Under the pieces are notes generated by a model. That model searched no databases, was not told the DNA's origin, and worked only from the letters and a program-made list of their open reading frames with translations. Below, piece after piece: positions 16,811 to 24,989 of a stretch of 50,613 bases of DNA (the first letter of the stretch is position 1; every line of letters begins with the position of its first letter). The position numbers and the translations under genes are program-made. The DNA comes from Desulfurococcales archaeon (GTDB lineage: Archaea > Thermoproteota > Thermoprotei_A > Sulfolobales > AG1): assembly GCA_009903825.1 (NCBI GenBank), contig WYEN01000046.1, forward strand, positions 1 to 50,613. The letters are read 5' to 3'.

Positions 16811-16892
16811 AAAAATATCGCCATATAAAAATTATTAGATGAATATATATGTTTTTGATATTTTTGTATTATAATTATTATTAGATGTGGTC

Positions 16893-18170
16893 ATGTTGAA
16901 AATATCTCTAAAGATCCCTAGGTCATCTATCGTAAGAGTCGCTGGACCAGCCAGTCTGAGAGTAGCCTCGGGGAGAATATCTGTGTTAGGAAAGATCTTG
17001 CAGTCAGGATCTGAGATTTTTATAAGTCTTTACAAGAGTTATCCATTGTATTCATTAGATGATTCAGTTGTTGATATAGAGCTTGGCGAGGGAGGTTATG
17101 TTGAGAATCCTCGTGAAAAAGATGATGTGACTATTCAATGGATCGAGACTGCTGAGAAAGTTGTTGAGAAAGGATCTAGGATAGTCGTAATGGGACCTGG
17201 AGAATCTGGTAAATCAACTTTTTCAACATTACTTCTCAACACAGCAATTAATAAGGGGTTGAAGGCTTGTGTGATTGATGCTGATATTGGTCAACAAGAT
17301 ATCGGTCCTCCAGATTTTATTTCTATGTCATGTCCTTCTCAGACTGTTCAATGGCTTAGAGAGCTTTATCCAGAAGAGATCAGGCTTATAGGAGTTTTGA
17401 CTCCTTCTCAATATTCTCATAGAATAATTGCAGCTACCATAGATCTTGTCTCAAAAGCTTTGGAGAAGGGGGCGGAGGTCATAATAATAAATACTGACGG
17501 CTGGGTTTCCAGTCCATATGCTATTGAGATGAAACTTGAGATCGCAAGATTTGTTAAGGCTACTCATATAATTGCTCTTCAGAACGGATCTTATCTAGGA
17601 AGCCTGATCAACACTTCAACACCTATAAAGATCATGCCTCTCCCATCTCCACAGGGAGTTAGAACTAGAAGTCGTGAAGATCGGAGGATGCTCAGAGCTT
17701 ATGCATACAAGAAATTTTTTGATCAGGCTGTTCTCAGAAGTATTGATATAAGCAGAGATTTTATTATAATAGGCTCCTGTCTAGCAAGTGGTGAAAAACT
17801 TGATCAACAGAAGATCTTAGAGCTTGAGAAGATTATTGGAACAAAAATTTTATACGGATCCAGACATGAGGGAGTTATATATCTATATGTTCAGTCTCCA
17901 GTGAAAGAATATTCTGAGAAAAGCCTCAAATATCAAGATCATGAGATACAGATCTTTGTTCAGGGAAGTGAGAGAGGTCTTTTAGCATCTCTATTAGACT
18001 CTTCTCTAAGAGAGATCGCTCCTGCAATAATTGACACATTAGATCTTCAGAATAATGTTCTTAAGATAGTAACTAGATACGAGGGGCCTGTCTCAGGCGT
18101 TTTGATTGGTAGAGTAAAGATAGATTTTTCATATGATGACTCTATCAGATACACAAGATGTCCTATATAA
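16893..18170 (+). CDS. Clp1/Grc3-type polynucleotide 5'-hydroxyl kinase
   Basis: About 425 residues. Walker A GPGESGKST lies at about residues 110-118, followed by the lid/Walker-B-like DADIGQQDIGPP (about 137-148), whose D-x-G-Q motif is characteristic of Clp1/Grc3 kinases. These enzymes phosphorylate 5'-OH ends of RNA or DNA with ATP; archaeal members are soluble and act on both. An N-terminal beta-rich domain and a C-terminal domain flank the kinase core as in eukaryotic Clp1. I chose ATG 16893; GTG 16887 in frame would place the ribosome-binding sequence inside the gene. It is followed after 48 bp by the UbiD-family gene, possibly cotranscribed. Confidence 0.87.
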   Translation: MLKISLKIPRSSIVRVAGPASLRVASGRISVLGKILQSGSEIFISLYKSYPLYSLDDSVVDIELGEGGYVENPREKDDVTIQWIETAEKVVEKGSRIVVMGPGESGKSTFSTLLLNTAINKGLKACVIDADIGQQDIGPPDFISMSCPSQTVQWLRELYPEEIRLIGVLTPSQYSHRIIAATIDLVSKALEKGAEVIIINTDGWVSSPYAIEMKLEIARFVKATHIIALQNGSYLGSLINTSTPIKIMPLPSPQGVRTRSREDRRMLRAYAYKKFFDQAVLRSIDISRDFIIIGSCLASGEKLDQQKILELEKIIGTKILYGSRHEGVIYLYVQSPVKEYSEKSLKYQDHEIQIFVQGSERGLLASLLDSSLREIAPAIIDTLDLQNNVLKIVTRYEGPVSGVLIGRVKIDFSYDDSIRYTRCPI

Positions 18171-18218
18171 CTTGTTAATGTTAATATATTAATCATCAAT
18201 CTAATTCTAGGGGTTTCT

Positions 18219-19514
18219 TTGAGAGATATCTTAGATGCAATCAAGATCTTGAGAGAAGAAGATTTTTTAGAAGAGATTGACAAAATATTGTCATGTAGAT
18301 ATGAGGCTGCTAAAATCATAGATCATGCGGACAAAAGAGGCAAGGCCGTTATTTTCAGAACTGATTGTTCTCCTGAAACTATCTCTGTGGCTAATATCAT
18401 CTCTAGAAGAGAGATCTTGTATAAATTTCTTGATGTGAGAGATGATAAAGATCTTTATTATAAAATTAGAGATGCTATGAATAGACCCACCAAGATCTCT
18501 AGTGAGAAGACTTTTGAAAATTACTATAAGAGGATTACTAAAGATCTTAGGCTTCTTCCTGCTTTATATTTTTATGAGAGAGACGGAGGAAGATATTTCA
18601 CGTCATCAATTGTTATAGCCAAAGATCCTTTTGAAGATATTTATAACGCATCTATTCATAGAATAATGATCTTAGACTCTGACAAATGTGTTGCAAGAAT
18701 TGTTCCTAGACATCTATACAGGATCATGACTGAATATAGAAAAGTCGGTAGAGAGACTCCTATAGCCATATGTTTCTCTCCGAGCCCTCTGGTGGAGTTG
18801 GCCGCCTCAATGCAACCTGAATATGGAGTTTTCGAGCTTGAGATAGCTAATACTTTTATGAATAACAATCTTGAGGTCTGTAGAACTCCTATTCATAATC
18901 TTCCTGTTCCATGTTCATGTTCACATGTTATAGAGGCTAGAATAACTCTTGAAGATGTTGATGAAGGACCTTTCACAGATATATTATCAACATATGATAT
19001 TGTGAGAAAACAGCCTCTTATAAAAATTGATGAGATATATATGAGCTTATCTTCATATCCATTTCATATAATTCTTCCAGGAGGAAATGAACATAAGATC
19101 CTAATGGGGATCTCTAAAGAAGCTGAGATATATTTTGCAGTCTCTAAGGTTGTGAGAAAAGTTCATAAGATAAGACTCACAAGAGGAGGCGGGATGTGGC
19201 TTCACGCCATAATATCTATAGAAAAGAATCATGATGGAGATGCTAAAAACGCTATTTTAGCAGCATTTGCAGCACATCCATCTCTTAAAATGGTTGTGGC
19301 CGTAGACTCTGATATTGATCCAGACGATCTTGAGCAAGTTGAGTGGGCGTTAGCAACAAGATTTCAAGCTTCTCGAGGACTGATAATAATATCTAATGCA
19401 AGACTCAGCAGTCTAGATCCTTCCTCAAGAGATGGTTTAGGTGATAAGATGGGCATAGACGCCACTGTGCCATTGGCTGAGAGAGAGAAGTTTGAGAGAG
19501 CAAGAATTCCATGA
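18219..19514 (+). CDS. UbiD-family prenylated-FMN decarboxylase; candidate anhydromevalonate phosphate decarboxylase
   Basis: 431 residues, close to the usual UbiD length. IHRIMILDSDKCVARIVPRH (about 146-165) holds the Arg of the catalytic triad and the prFMN site; EARITLEDVDEGPF (about 239-252) supplies the two Glu residues; KMGIDAT (about 410-416) is the C-terminal signature. UbiD enzymes need prFMN made by a UbiX, which is not in the window. In Aeropyrum pernix a UbiD homolog converts trans-anhydromevalonate 5-phosphate to isopentenyl phosphate in the archaeal mevalonate pathway, and in this lineage that is the most likely role. The start is TTG, with GGGG at 18210-18213 as ribosome-binding site. 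The partner dehydratase (AcnX-like) is not in the window. Confidence 0.8.
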   Translation: MRDILDAIKILREEDFLEEIDKILSCRYEAAKIIDHADKRGKAVIFRTDCSPETISVANIISRREILYKFLDVRDDKDLYYKIRDAMNRPTKISSEKTFENYYKRITKDLRLLPALYFYERDGGRYFTSSIVIAKDPFEDIYNASIHRIMILDSDKCVARIVPRHLYRIMTEYRKVGRETPIAICFSPSPLVELAASMQPEYGVFELEIANTFMNNNLEVCRTPIHNLPVPCSCSHVIEARITLEDVDEGPFTDILSTYDIVRKQPLIKIDEIYMSLSSYPFHIILPGGNEHKILMGISKEAEIYFAVSKVVRKVHKIRLTRGGGMWLHAIISIEKNHDGDAKNAILAAFAAHPSLKMVVAVDSDIDPDDLEQVEWALATRFQASRGLIIISNARLSSLDPSSRDGLGDKMGIDATVPLAEREKFERARIP

Positions 19515-19563
19515 GAGAAACGTTTTATCTTTATCTAACATATTGCAACAAGGTGAATAACAT

Positions 19564-20934
19564 TTGAAGATCTATTATGCTTTAATAGGTGGAGTCATAG
19601 ATCAGAAGTCTCCTAGTAGGATGAGTGCGTGGGGATTTGATTCTCGTGAGAAGCTTCTTGAGGAGAGAAGAGTTGTCGAGAAAGAGTTGAGAGAAGTGAT
19701 CAAAGATCTTTTGAATGAAGGTTATGAGCTGGAGGTTTATGGTGGAGATGTTTTTGATAATGAGGCTCAGGTTTTTGCTAGATATGATTTTATCAGAGAT
19801 TCTGATGCTCTGATGATTTTTGCTGTAGGACCTGAGACGAATGTTATGAGAGCATTATTATCTCTCGGCAAGCCTTCGATAGTTTTTGTGAAATCTAAAG
19901 ATCCTTATTATACGTTTGCAGAGATCTTTAATGCGAGAATTATAAGAATGGAGACTGACAAGACTTTGCTATATGATCCTCATGATGTTTTTGTTGTATA
20001 TGATGATTATAATGAGGTTAAAAAGATCCTTAGAGCTTTATATGGCGTATATATGTTGAGAAGATCTAGAGTTCTATATATTGGAGTTCCTTATGGCTGG
20101 CAGGGGAGATTTAATGAGTTGAGAGCTGTATTAAAAAAGATCGGTCTAGAGATCATATTTCTAGATCATGATAGCGCATATGAGGAGGCTATGGAATATG
20201 TTGAGAGTGAAGATGGCAGAAAAGAAGTTGAGATCATCATGAGTAGATTGTTGAGAGAGAGTGTTGATAACAAGCTGAGTATAGAAGGTCTTAAGGCTGG
20301 TGTGAGACTTTATGTTGGTCTGAGATATCTTGCTAAGAAGTATAATGCTAACATAGTCACGATCTCTGGATGTATGATGTATGGAGCATCTAGATGGAGG
20401 TCCACGCCTTGTCTAGCCTTCTCATTATTAGATGATGAAGGTCTTTTAGGCGTGTGTGAAGGCGACATGACTAATCTTGTCGCTAAAACTCTTTTAAGAT
20501 ATATATCTAATAAACCTGCTGTTTTTGTTAATCCAAGTATTCCTGTTAAAGGTAGAGAGGCTGTTTATGCTCATTGTACTTCTCCAACAAAATTATTAGG
20601 ATATAGATCTGAGGGATTCAAATATGTTTTGACAACACATTTTGAATCAGACTCTCCTGCAGCAATTAAAGTCTTGTATGAGCCTGGCCACAAGATCACT
20701 CTACTTAATTTATCATTTGATCTTGAGAGCGCCGTTATTGGTTTAGCCGAGTCTTCCGGCTATACTGATTATCCCATCTGCAGATCTCAGATCAAGGTGA
20801 TGTTTAATGAAGATGTCTCAAGATTAAATGAGTATATAAGAGGATTTCATTGGAGCTATGTATATGGAGAATATGTTGAAGAGCTTATTTATGCGATGAA
20901 GCTTTTGAAAATAAATTATGTCGTCATTAGATAA
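19564..20934 (+). CDS. L-fucose/arabinose isomerase-like protein (COG2407 family)
   Basis: 456 residues. An N-terminal Rossmann-like half (FARYDFIRDSDALMIFAVG at about 72-90; LSLGKPSIVFVKS) is followed by a C-terminal half typical of FucI-like isomerases: ISGCMMYG, CLAFSLLDDEGLLGVCEGD (metal-ligand region, about 290-308), VFVNPSIP, AHCTSP and EPGHKITLLNL. Enzymes of this fold interconvert aldoses and ketoses with a divalent metal, but many COG2407 proteins have unproven substrates. Start TTG, about 50 bp behind the UbiD gene on the same strand. The 3' end overlaps the convergent MFS gene by 8 bp. Together with the GH3 and lyase genes it suggests sugar breakdown. Confidence 0.75.
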   Translation: MKIYYALIGGVIDQKSPSRMSAWGFDSREKLLEERRVVEKELREVIKDLLNEGYELEVYGGDVFDNEAQVFARYDFIRDSDALMIFAVGPETNVMRALLSLGKPSIVFVKSKDPYYTFAEIFNARIIRMETDKTLLYDPHDVFVVYDDYNEVKKILRALYGVYMLRRSRVLYIGVPYGWQGRFNELRAVLKKIGLEIIFLDHDSAYEEAMEYVESEDGRKEVEIIMSRLLRESVDNKLSIEGLKAGVRLYVGLRYLAKKYNANIVTISGCMMYGASRWRSTPCLAFSLLDDEGLLGVCEGDMTNLVAKTLLRYISNKPAVFVNPSIPVKGREAVYAHCTSPTKLLGYRSEGFKYVLTTHFESDSPAAIKVLYEPGHKITLLNLSFDLESAVIGLAESSGYTDYPICRSQIKVMFNEDVSRLNEYIRGFHWSYVYGEYVEELIYAMKLLKINYVVIR

Positions 20935-22111
20935 GATCTTTTTTATTCAGAGGCATTAAAAAGATTATTGAAAACATCTGTGTCGCAACTGTATATATTA
21001 ACACCAGATATGTTGATATTGAGAGTAGAAATGCATAGATAAATGATCCTGCCGTCCATGCCAGACCGAATATCAATCCAAATGTCCCATATGCTAATGC
21101 TCTCTTCTCAGGATCTACTAGATCAGCTATTGAAGCTCTCATTATAGTCTCGTAGCATCCCATGGCGACTCCCCAGAATCCTGCTGATATGAAAACCATT
21201 GATCCTCCGTAATATGGTGATAATAATAATGTTGCTGTAGCAATAAGTCCTGCGATAGGTGCCATATATAATGTGTTAAACCTGATCTTGTCATATAATA
21301 ATCCTATTGGCAGAGCTATTAAAGCGTCTGTAAACATTGCGAGAGCATATGCTAATCCTATATCTGCTTCTGAAAGTATTCTCCAGTAATAAACATAATA
21401 TGAGACGATCATCCAATGAACATATCCTATTGCGAAGAGAGACATTGATAATGTGAATAGCCAGAATCTTGATCCAAGCCCTCTGAAGCTTATCGAGTGT
21501 TTATTTAATTCTCTGCTTATCTTAATGCTCTCAAGCTCAGGATATAATATATATGCTGAGATTATCAGAGCCACAGATATTACTCCAGGGATCAGGAGTA
21601 TGAGAAATGATTTTGAGAATCCATATAATGATATTGCCAAAGCAAGGATTACTGGGCCTGAGACTGCTCCAGCTTGATCCATTACCTCATGAATTCCAAA
21701 ACCTTTTCCTCTTCCGATCCCTTCAGTCACCTCAGCAAGAATAAAATCTCGAGTAGGTGTTCTCAGACCTTTTCCAACTCTCTCAGCAAGATATAATATT
21801 GTTGCTATCTGCCATGAAGATATTAATGCTAAAGATGGTATGGCCACCACCTGTATGGCGTAGCCTGTTATTGTGAAGATCCATATAATTGTTGAAGACA
21901 TTAGATATGATGCTAAGACTCCGCTTAAGAATCTAAGTCCATATCCTATGAGGTCTCCTGATCCTGCTATGGCCGATGCTATTGCTGGGCCTCCAAGATA
22001 TTCTATATAAGATCCTCCTACAGATCTTGCTCCTTCATAAACCATGTCTGCTGTTAATGATGTGAGACCTAATAATATGAACACTATGAGAGCTCTTCTT
22101 GTAAATTTCAT
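20927..22111 (-). CDS. Major facilitator superfamily transporter, last gene of the ABC/binding-protein cluster
   Basis: 394 residues, about twelve hydrophobic helices. The first helix region contains LTSLTADMVYEGARSVGG, and the loop after helix 4 reads ERVGKGLRTPTRDFILAEV, both features of a prokaryotic MFS subfamily of unknown substrate with the 'GKGLRTPTRD' signature. LYDKIRFN marks the loop 8-9 signature. It follows the 59-residue membrane protein by 35 bp on the same strand and could be cotranscribed with the 22-28 kb transporter genes. Having an MFS and an ABC importer in one unit would allow uptake by one and efflux by the other, but this is guesswork. Confidence 0.8.
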   Translation of the reverse strand: MKFTRRALIVFILLGLTSLTADMVYEGARSVGGSYIEYLGGPAIASAIAGSGDLIGYGLRFLSGVLASYLMSSTIIWIFTITGYAIQVVAIPSLALISSWQIATILYLAERVGKGLRTPTRDFILAEVTEGIGRGKGFGIHEVMDQAGAVSGPVILALAISLYGFSKSFLILLIPGVISVALIISAYILYPELESIKISRELNKHSISFRGLGSRFWLFTLSMSLFAIGYVHWMIVSYYVYYWRILSEADIGLAYALAMFTDALIALPIGLLYDKIRFNTLYMAPIAGLIATATLLLSPYYGGSMVFISAGFWGVAMGCYETIMRASIADLVDPEKRALAYGTFGLIFGLAWTAGSFIYAFLLSISTYLVLIYTVATQMFSIIFLMPLNKKDLI

Positions 22112-22146
22112 CTTGATAGCCTTTAGAAAGTTTCTTTTTCAGATTT

Positions 22147-22326
22147 TTAAGATTTTCTAAGGATCTTTTCAATAGAATATATGTATACTCCTTGTAAAAC
22201 TAATATGAATCCTGTTAAGACAAATATTAGACCAAGGATCTCTAGAAAAAGATTTTTTGTTAATGAGAGGAGAAGACCTGAGAATGTTATTGATACTCCA
22301 ATTATAATTCTTTTTCTCCATGTCAT
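22147..22326 (-). CDS. 59-residue two-helix membrane protein, coupled to the upstream permease
   Basis: ATG at 22326-22324 lies 2 nt behind the TAG of the OppC-type permease (22331-22329) and the frame runs to TAA at 22149-22147. The peptide begins MTWRKRIIIGVSITFSGLLL, has a short loop (SLTKNLFLE), then a second hydrophobic helix ILGLIFVLTGFILVLQG and a basic end (EKILRKS). Tight spacing behind the permease, two clean helices and positive-inside ends speak for a real gene rather than chance. It might be an accessory subunit of the transporter. I know no named family for it. Confidence 0.65.
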   Translation of the reverse strand: MTWRKRIIIGVSITFSGLLLSLTKNLFLEILGLIFVLTGFILVLQGVYIYSIEKILRKS

Positions 22327-22328
22327 CT

Positions 22329-23837
22329 CTATTCTCTTCTTCCTCTTAATCTGGGCTCTGCATATTTCTCAAGTGCCAGTCCGAGGAATATGAATGTCAT
22401 TGATGTTATAGTGATCAATATTCCAGGCGGAAATATCCACCACCAATATGTTATATATCCTTTTGTTCTTGCATCAGCTAATATTCCTCCCCACGTCGGA
22501 AGCCCATGTGATATTCCTAATATGGCCAGCCCCGCCTCTGTGACTATAGCGCTTGGGACTGAGAGTACTAAGTTAGCAAGTATATAAGGCGTCAGCTGTG
22601 GAAGTATATGTTTAAACATTATTCTGTTATGACTTGCTCCAAGAGCTTTTGCAGCATCTATATAAGCCTCTCCTTTGATCGATAATGTAAAAGATCTTAT
22701 CACTATCGCAAGTCCTGGCCATCCGAATACGACTAATATTATCATTATGATCCCTAGCAGAACCCATCCTTTGGTGACAGGATCTTGGATACTTGTTATG
22801 AAAGCTGACGCTTGTACAGCAGTTGCGATCAAAACTAAGATTGGTAGCAGAGGTATGTTTCCCATGACATCAACAGTTCTTTGAATAAACTCATCTATAA
22901 AACCTCCGAAATAACCGCTTATAATACCTGCCAACACTCCTATCAATGTTGAGAATATGGCCACGCTAAATCCTATTGCTAATGCTATTGGAAAGCCGTA
23001 TAAAAGCCCCATAGCCAGGTCTCTGCCTAGATAATCTGTGCCCATAAAACCGTAGCAAGTCCCCTGTATCACTAGAATAAGATCTTTCGCAATAACACTG
23101 GGAGGAGATGTCACGCCTGAATAAACAAGATCTAGTTTGAACACATATGTTCCCGGCAAGATCTTTACTTTCTCTACAAAACCATCTTTTGAAACATTAG
23201 TTATCTCCTCAAAGATCAGCTCTTGATATCTTCCTAAGATAGATAATCTATTGACTTGCATACCCTTCTCGAGATATTGAACAACAATATCTCTCGAAAG
23301 AGTCTCACTACTTAATCTAAATCTCTGAGAGATATATGTCATGTTAGGAGATACAGGGATTATGTTGTCAAATAATGTATATGTATAATTATCAGGTCTC
23401 TGTACGCTGAGCCTCACTTCTATATTTGAGGTTCCTGGAGGGATCTTTATATCTCTAGTTATCATCAAAATATTTGGAGGAGTCAGGTTCACGTTTCTAG
23501 GTAGATAATAATTGTAATAATAAGATGCTGTGACTGATGTCCCGCTCACATATATCTCAGGTTTTTTCTCAACAAGATTATACTCGATCTGAGGGAGACA
23601 CTGATACCCAAAGGCTCCTGCCCAATATGGTGGTGAGTTCACAGGATTAGTCTCCCAAGCCTGTGGCTGTGTCCATTTAACTGGGAAATCTCCTGGTAAA
23701 GCTGTCAATGCATATATAGACATTATGATTAGAAATGCTAATAAAACAAGTGATATTCTTCCTGCAAGCTGAGAAAGTATATAGGTTTTTATGAAGTTTA
23801 TGAGCCCAGCTATTTTATAAGTGATCTTTTCTGACAT
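22329..23837 (-). CDS. oppC: OppC/DppC-type ABC permease with a large external insert
   Basis: 502 residues, against about 300 for ordinary OppC/DppC. The first helix (about 27-47) is followed by an extra domain of roughly 190 residues (about 70-260), rich in beta-strand-like, Asn/Tyr/Thr-containing sequence, which must lie outside the membrane. The normal OppC core resumes at GTDYLGRD (about 266-273). The cytoplasmic EAA loop reads EAYIDAAKALGASHNRIMF and five more helices complete the permease. Start ATG overlaps the stop of the OppB gene by one base (TGATG), so the two are coupled. It should form the membrane channel with the OppB partner; the ATPases are not encoded beside it. Confidence 0.85.
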   Translation of the reverse strand: MSEKITYKIAGLINFIKTYILSQLAGRISLVLLAFLIIMSIYALTALPGDFPVKWTQPQAWETNPVNSPPYWAGAFGYQCLPQIEYNLVEKKPEIYVSGTSVTASYYYNYYLPRNVNLTPPNILMITRDIKIPPGTSNIEVRLSVQRPDNYTYTLFDNIIPVSPNMTYISQRFRLSSETLSRDIVVQYLEKGMQVNRLSILGRYQELIFEEITNVSKDGFVEKVKILPGTYVFKLDLVYSGVTSPPSVIAKDLILVIQGTCYGFMGTDYLGRDLAMGLLYGFPIALAIGFSVAIFSTLIGVLAGIISGYFGGFIDEFIQRTVDVMGNIPLLPILVLIATAVQASAFITSIQDPVTKGWVLLGIIMIILVVFGWPGLAIVIRSFTLSIKGEAYIDAAKALGASHNRIMFKHILPQLTPYILANLVLSVPSAIVTEAGLAILGISHGLPTWGGILADARTKGYITYWWWIFPPGILITITSMTFIFLGLALEKYAEPRLRGRRE

Positions 23838-24916
23838 CAGTATCTCACCCTTGGATCAAGAAATACATATAAGATCTCTAGTATAAGTCTTGCAATCACA
23901 TATACCAATGTGAACACATATGTGAGACCGATGATTGTTGATGCATCTCCAGTAGTTATGGCCGCGTAATATAGAGTGCCCATTCCAGGCCAGTCAAATA
24001 CTGACTCTGTTATTATGAAGCCTCCAATGGTTCCGGCAAGTCCTAATATAATATATGTTGCTATAGGCGGTGCTGCAGCTCTCAGAATATAGCTTCTATA
24101 TATTATGTTGTCAGGAAGTCCTTTTGCTTCTGCAACAACTACGAAGTCTTCTCTGACTATTCTTATCAATGTCGCTCTAATTATATATGAGGTTCCTCCT
24201 AGAAAGTTTATTACTATAGTGACTATAGGTAGCCACGCATAATATAATAATGATCCGAGTGCAGTTATATCTCCGCTTCCAAGTTGATTTATAGCTGCTA
24301 TCGCTCCTCTACCGCTTGTGGGCGCGATGCCAAGATCATATCCGAAGAAGAATACCATTATAAGAGCCATCCACCAAAGTGGTATAGCGTTCATCACAGC
24401 CGCGTATCCTATGACGAAATTATCTGTTAAAGAGCCTGGTTTAAAAGCTGCTCTAGGACCTAATAATAGTCCCAGTAGAAGAACTATCACCTCAGCCACT
24501 GTGATCATGACGATAGTTCTTGGTAGAACAGTTAATATTGCGTCTGAGACTGTGAGAGGAAGTTGTCTGCCGACTACGTTTGCAACATCATTACTCGTAA
24601 CATCTCCAAGTTTTAAAATTAGAACATTTAATGCGAGAGGAAGAACTCTTGTTGTCCACGGCTTGTTTACGCCGTAAAGCTCTTCTAAGGTGGCTTTATA
24701 ATCTGAGACTAATTTGTTGACTTCTTGAGGGCTCATGTTAGGATTTGCTTTTGTAAGACTTTCTCTATATGCTCTAGTCTCTTCTATTATTATGGCGTTC
24801 CAGATCTTAAGATCATAACCTGTTGCTCCTATGATAAATGCTGTGAGAAACACTACTATTATTAATGCAATAGTTAGAAGAATTGCTCTTCTAACAATTA
24901 CACGGGCAAGACTCAT
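23837..24916 (-). CDS. oppB: OppB/DppB-type ABC permease
   Basis: 359 residues. An N-terminal helix (about 12-32) and a long external loop (about 33-105, with ANPMSPQEV-like and VNKPWTTRVLPLALNV regions) precede the BPD_transp_1 core with its EAA loop EAKGLPDNIIYRSYILRAAAPP, then FDWPGMGTLYYAAITTGD and the closing LDPRVRY typical of OppB/DppB. With the OppC partner it forms the channel of a peptide- or oligosaccharide-type importer. It has its own strong ribosome-binding site (24921-24931), separate from that of the binding-protein gene 73 bp upstream. Confidence 0.88.
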   Translation of the reverse strand: MSLARVIVRRAILLTIALIIVVFLTAFIIGATGYDLKIWNAIIIEETRAYRESLTKANPNMSPQEVNKLVSDYKATLEELYGVNKPWTTRVLPLALNVLILKLGDVTSNDVANVVGRQLPLTVSDAILTVLPRTIVMITVAEVIVLLLGLLLGPRAAFKPGSLTDNFVIGYAAVMNAIPLWWMALIMVFFFGYDLGIAPTSGRGAIAAINQLGSGDITALGSLLYYAWLPIVTIVINFLGGTSYIIRATLIRIVREDFVVVAEAKGLPDNIIYRSYILRAAAPPIATYIILGLAGTIGGFIITESVFDWPGMGTLYYAAITTGDASTIIGLTYVFTLVYVIARLILEILYVFLDPRVRY

Positions 24917-24920
24917 TCTC

Positions 24921-24931
24921 TAATCATCTCC
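24921..24931 (-). promoter_or_regulatory. Strong Shine-Dalgarno site of the OppB-type permease gene
   Basis: On the minus strand GGAGATGATTA pairs almost fully with the archaeal 16S 3' end and lies 4 nt before the ATG at 24916. Between it and the binding-protein stop lies a T-rich stretch (minus strand, about 24934-24968) that might reduce readthrough, so that the binding protein is made in excess over the permeases. Confidence 0.55.
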
Positions 24932-24989
24932 TTTTAAAAATTTTTTAGGAAGAAAAATAGATTTTTTAATAGAGAAGAGATTATAAAAT

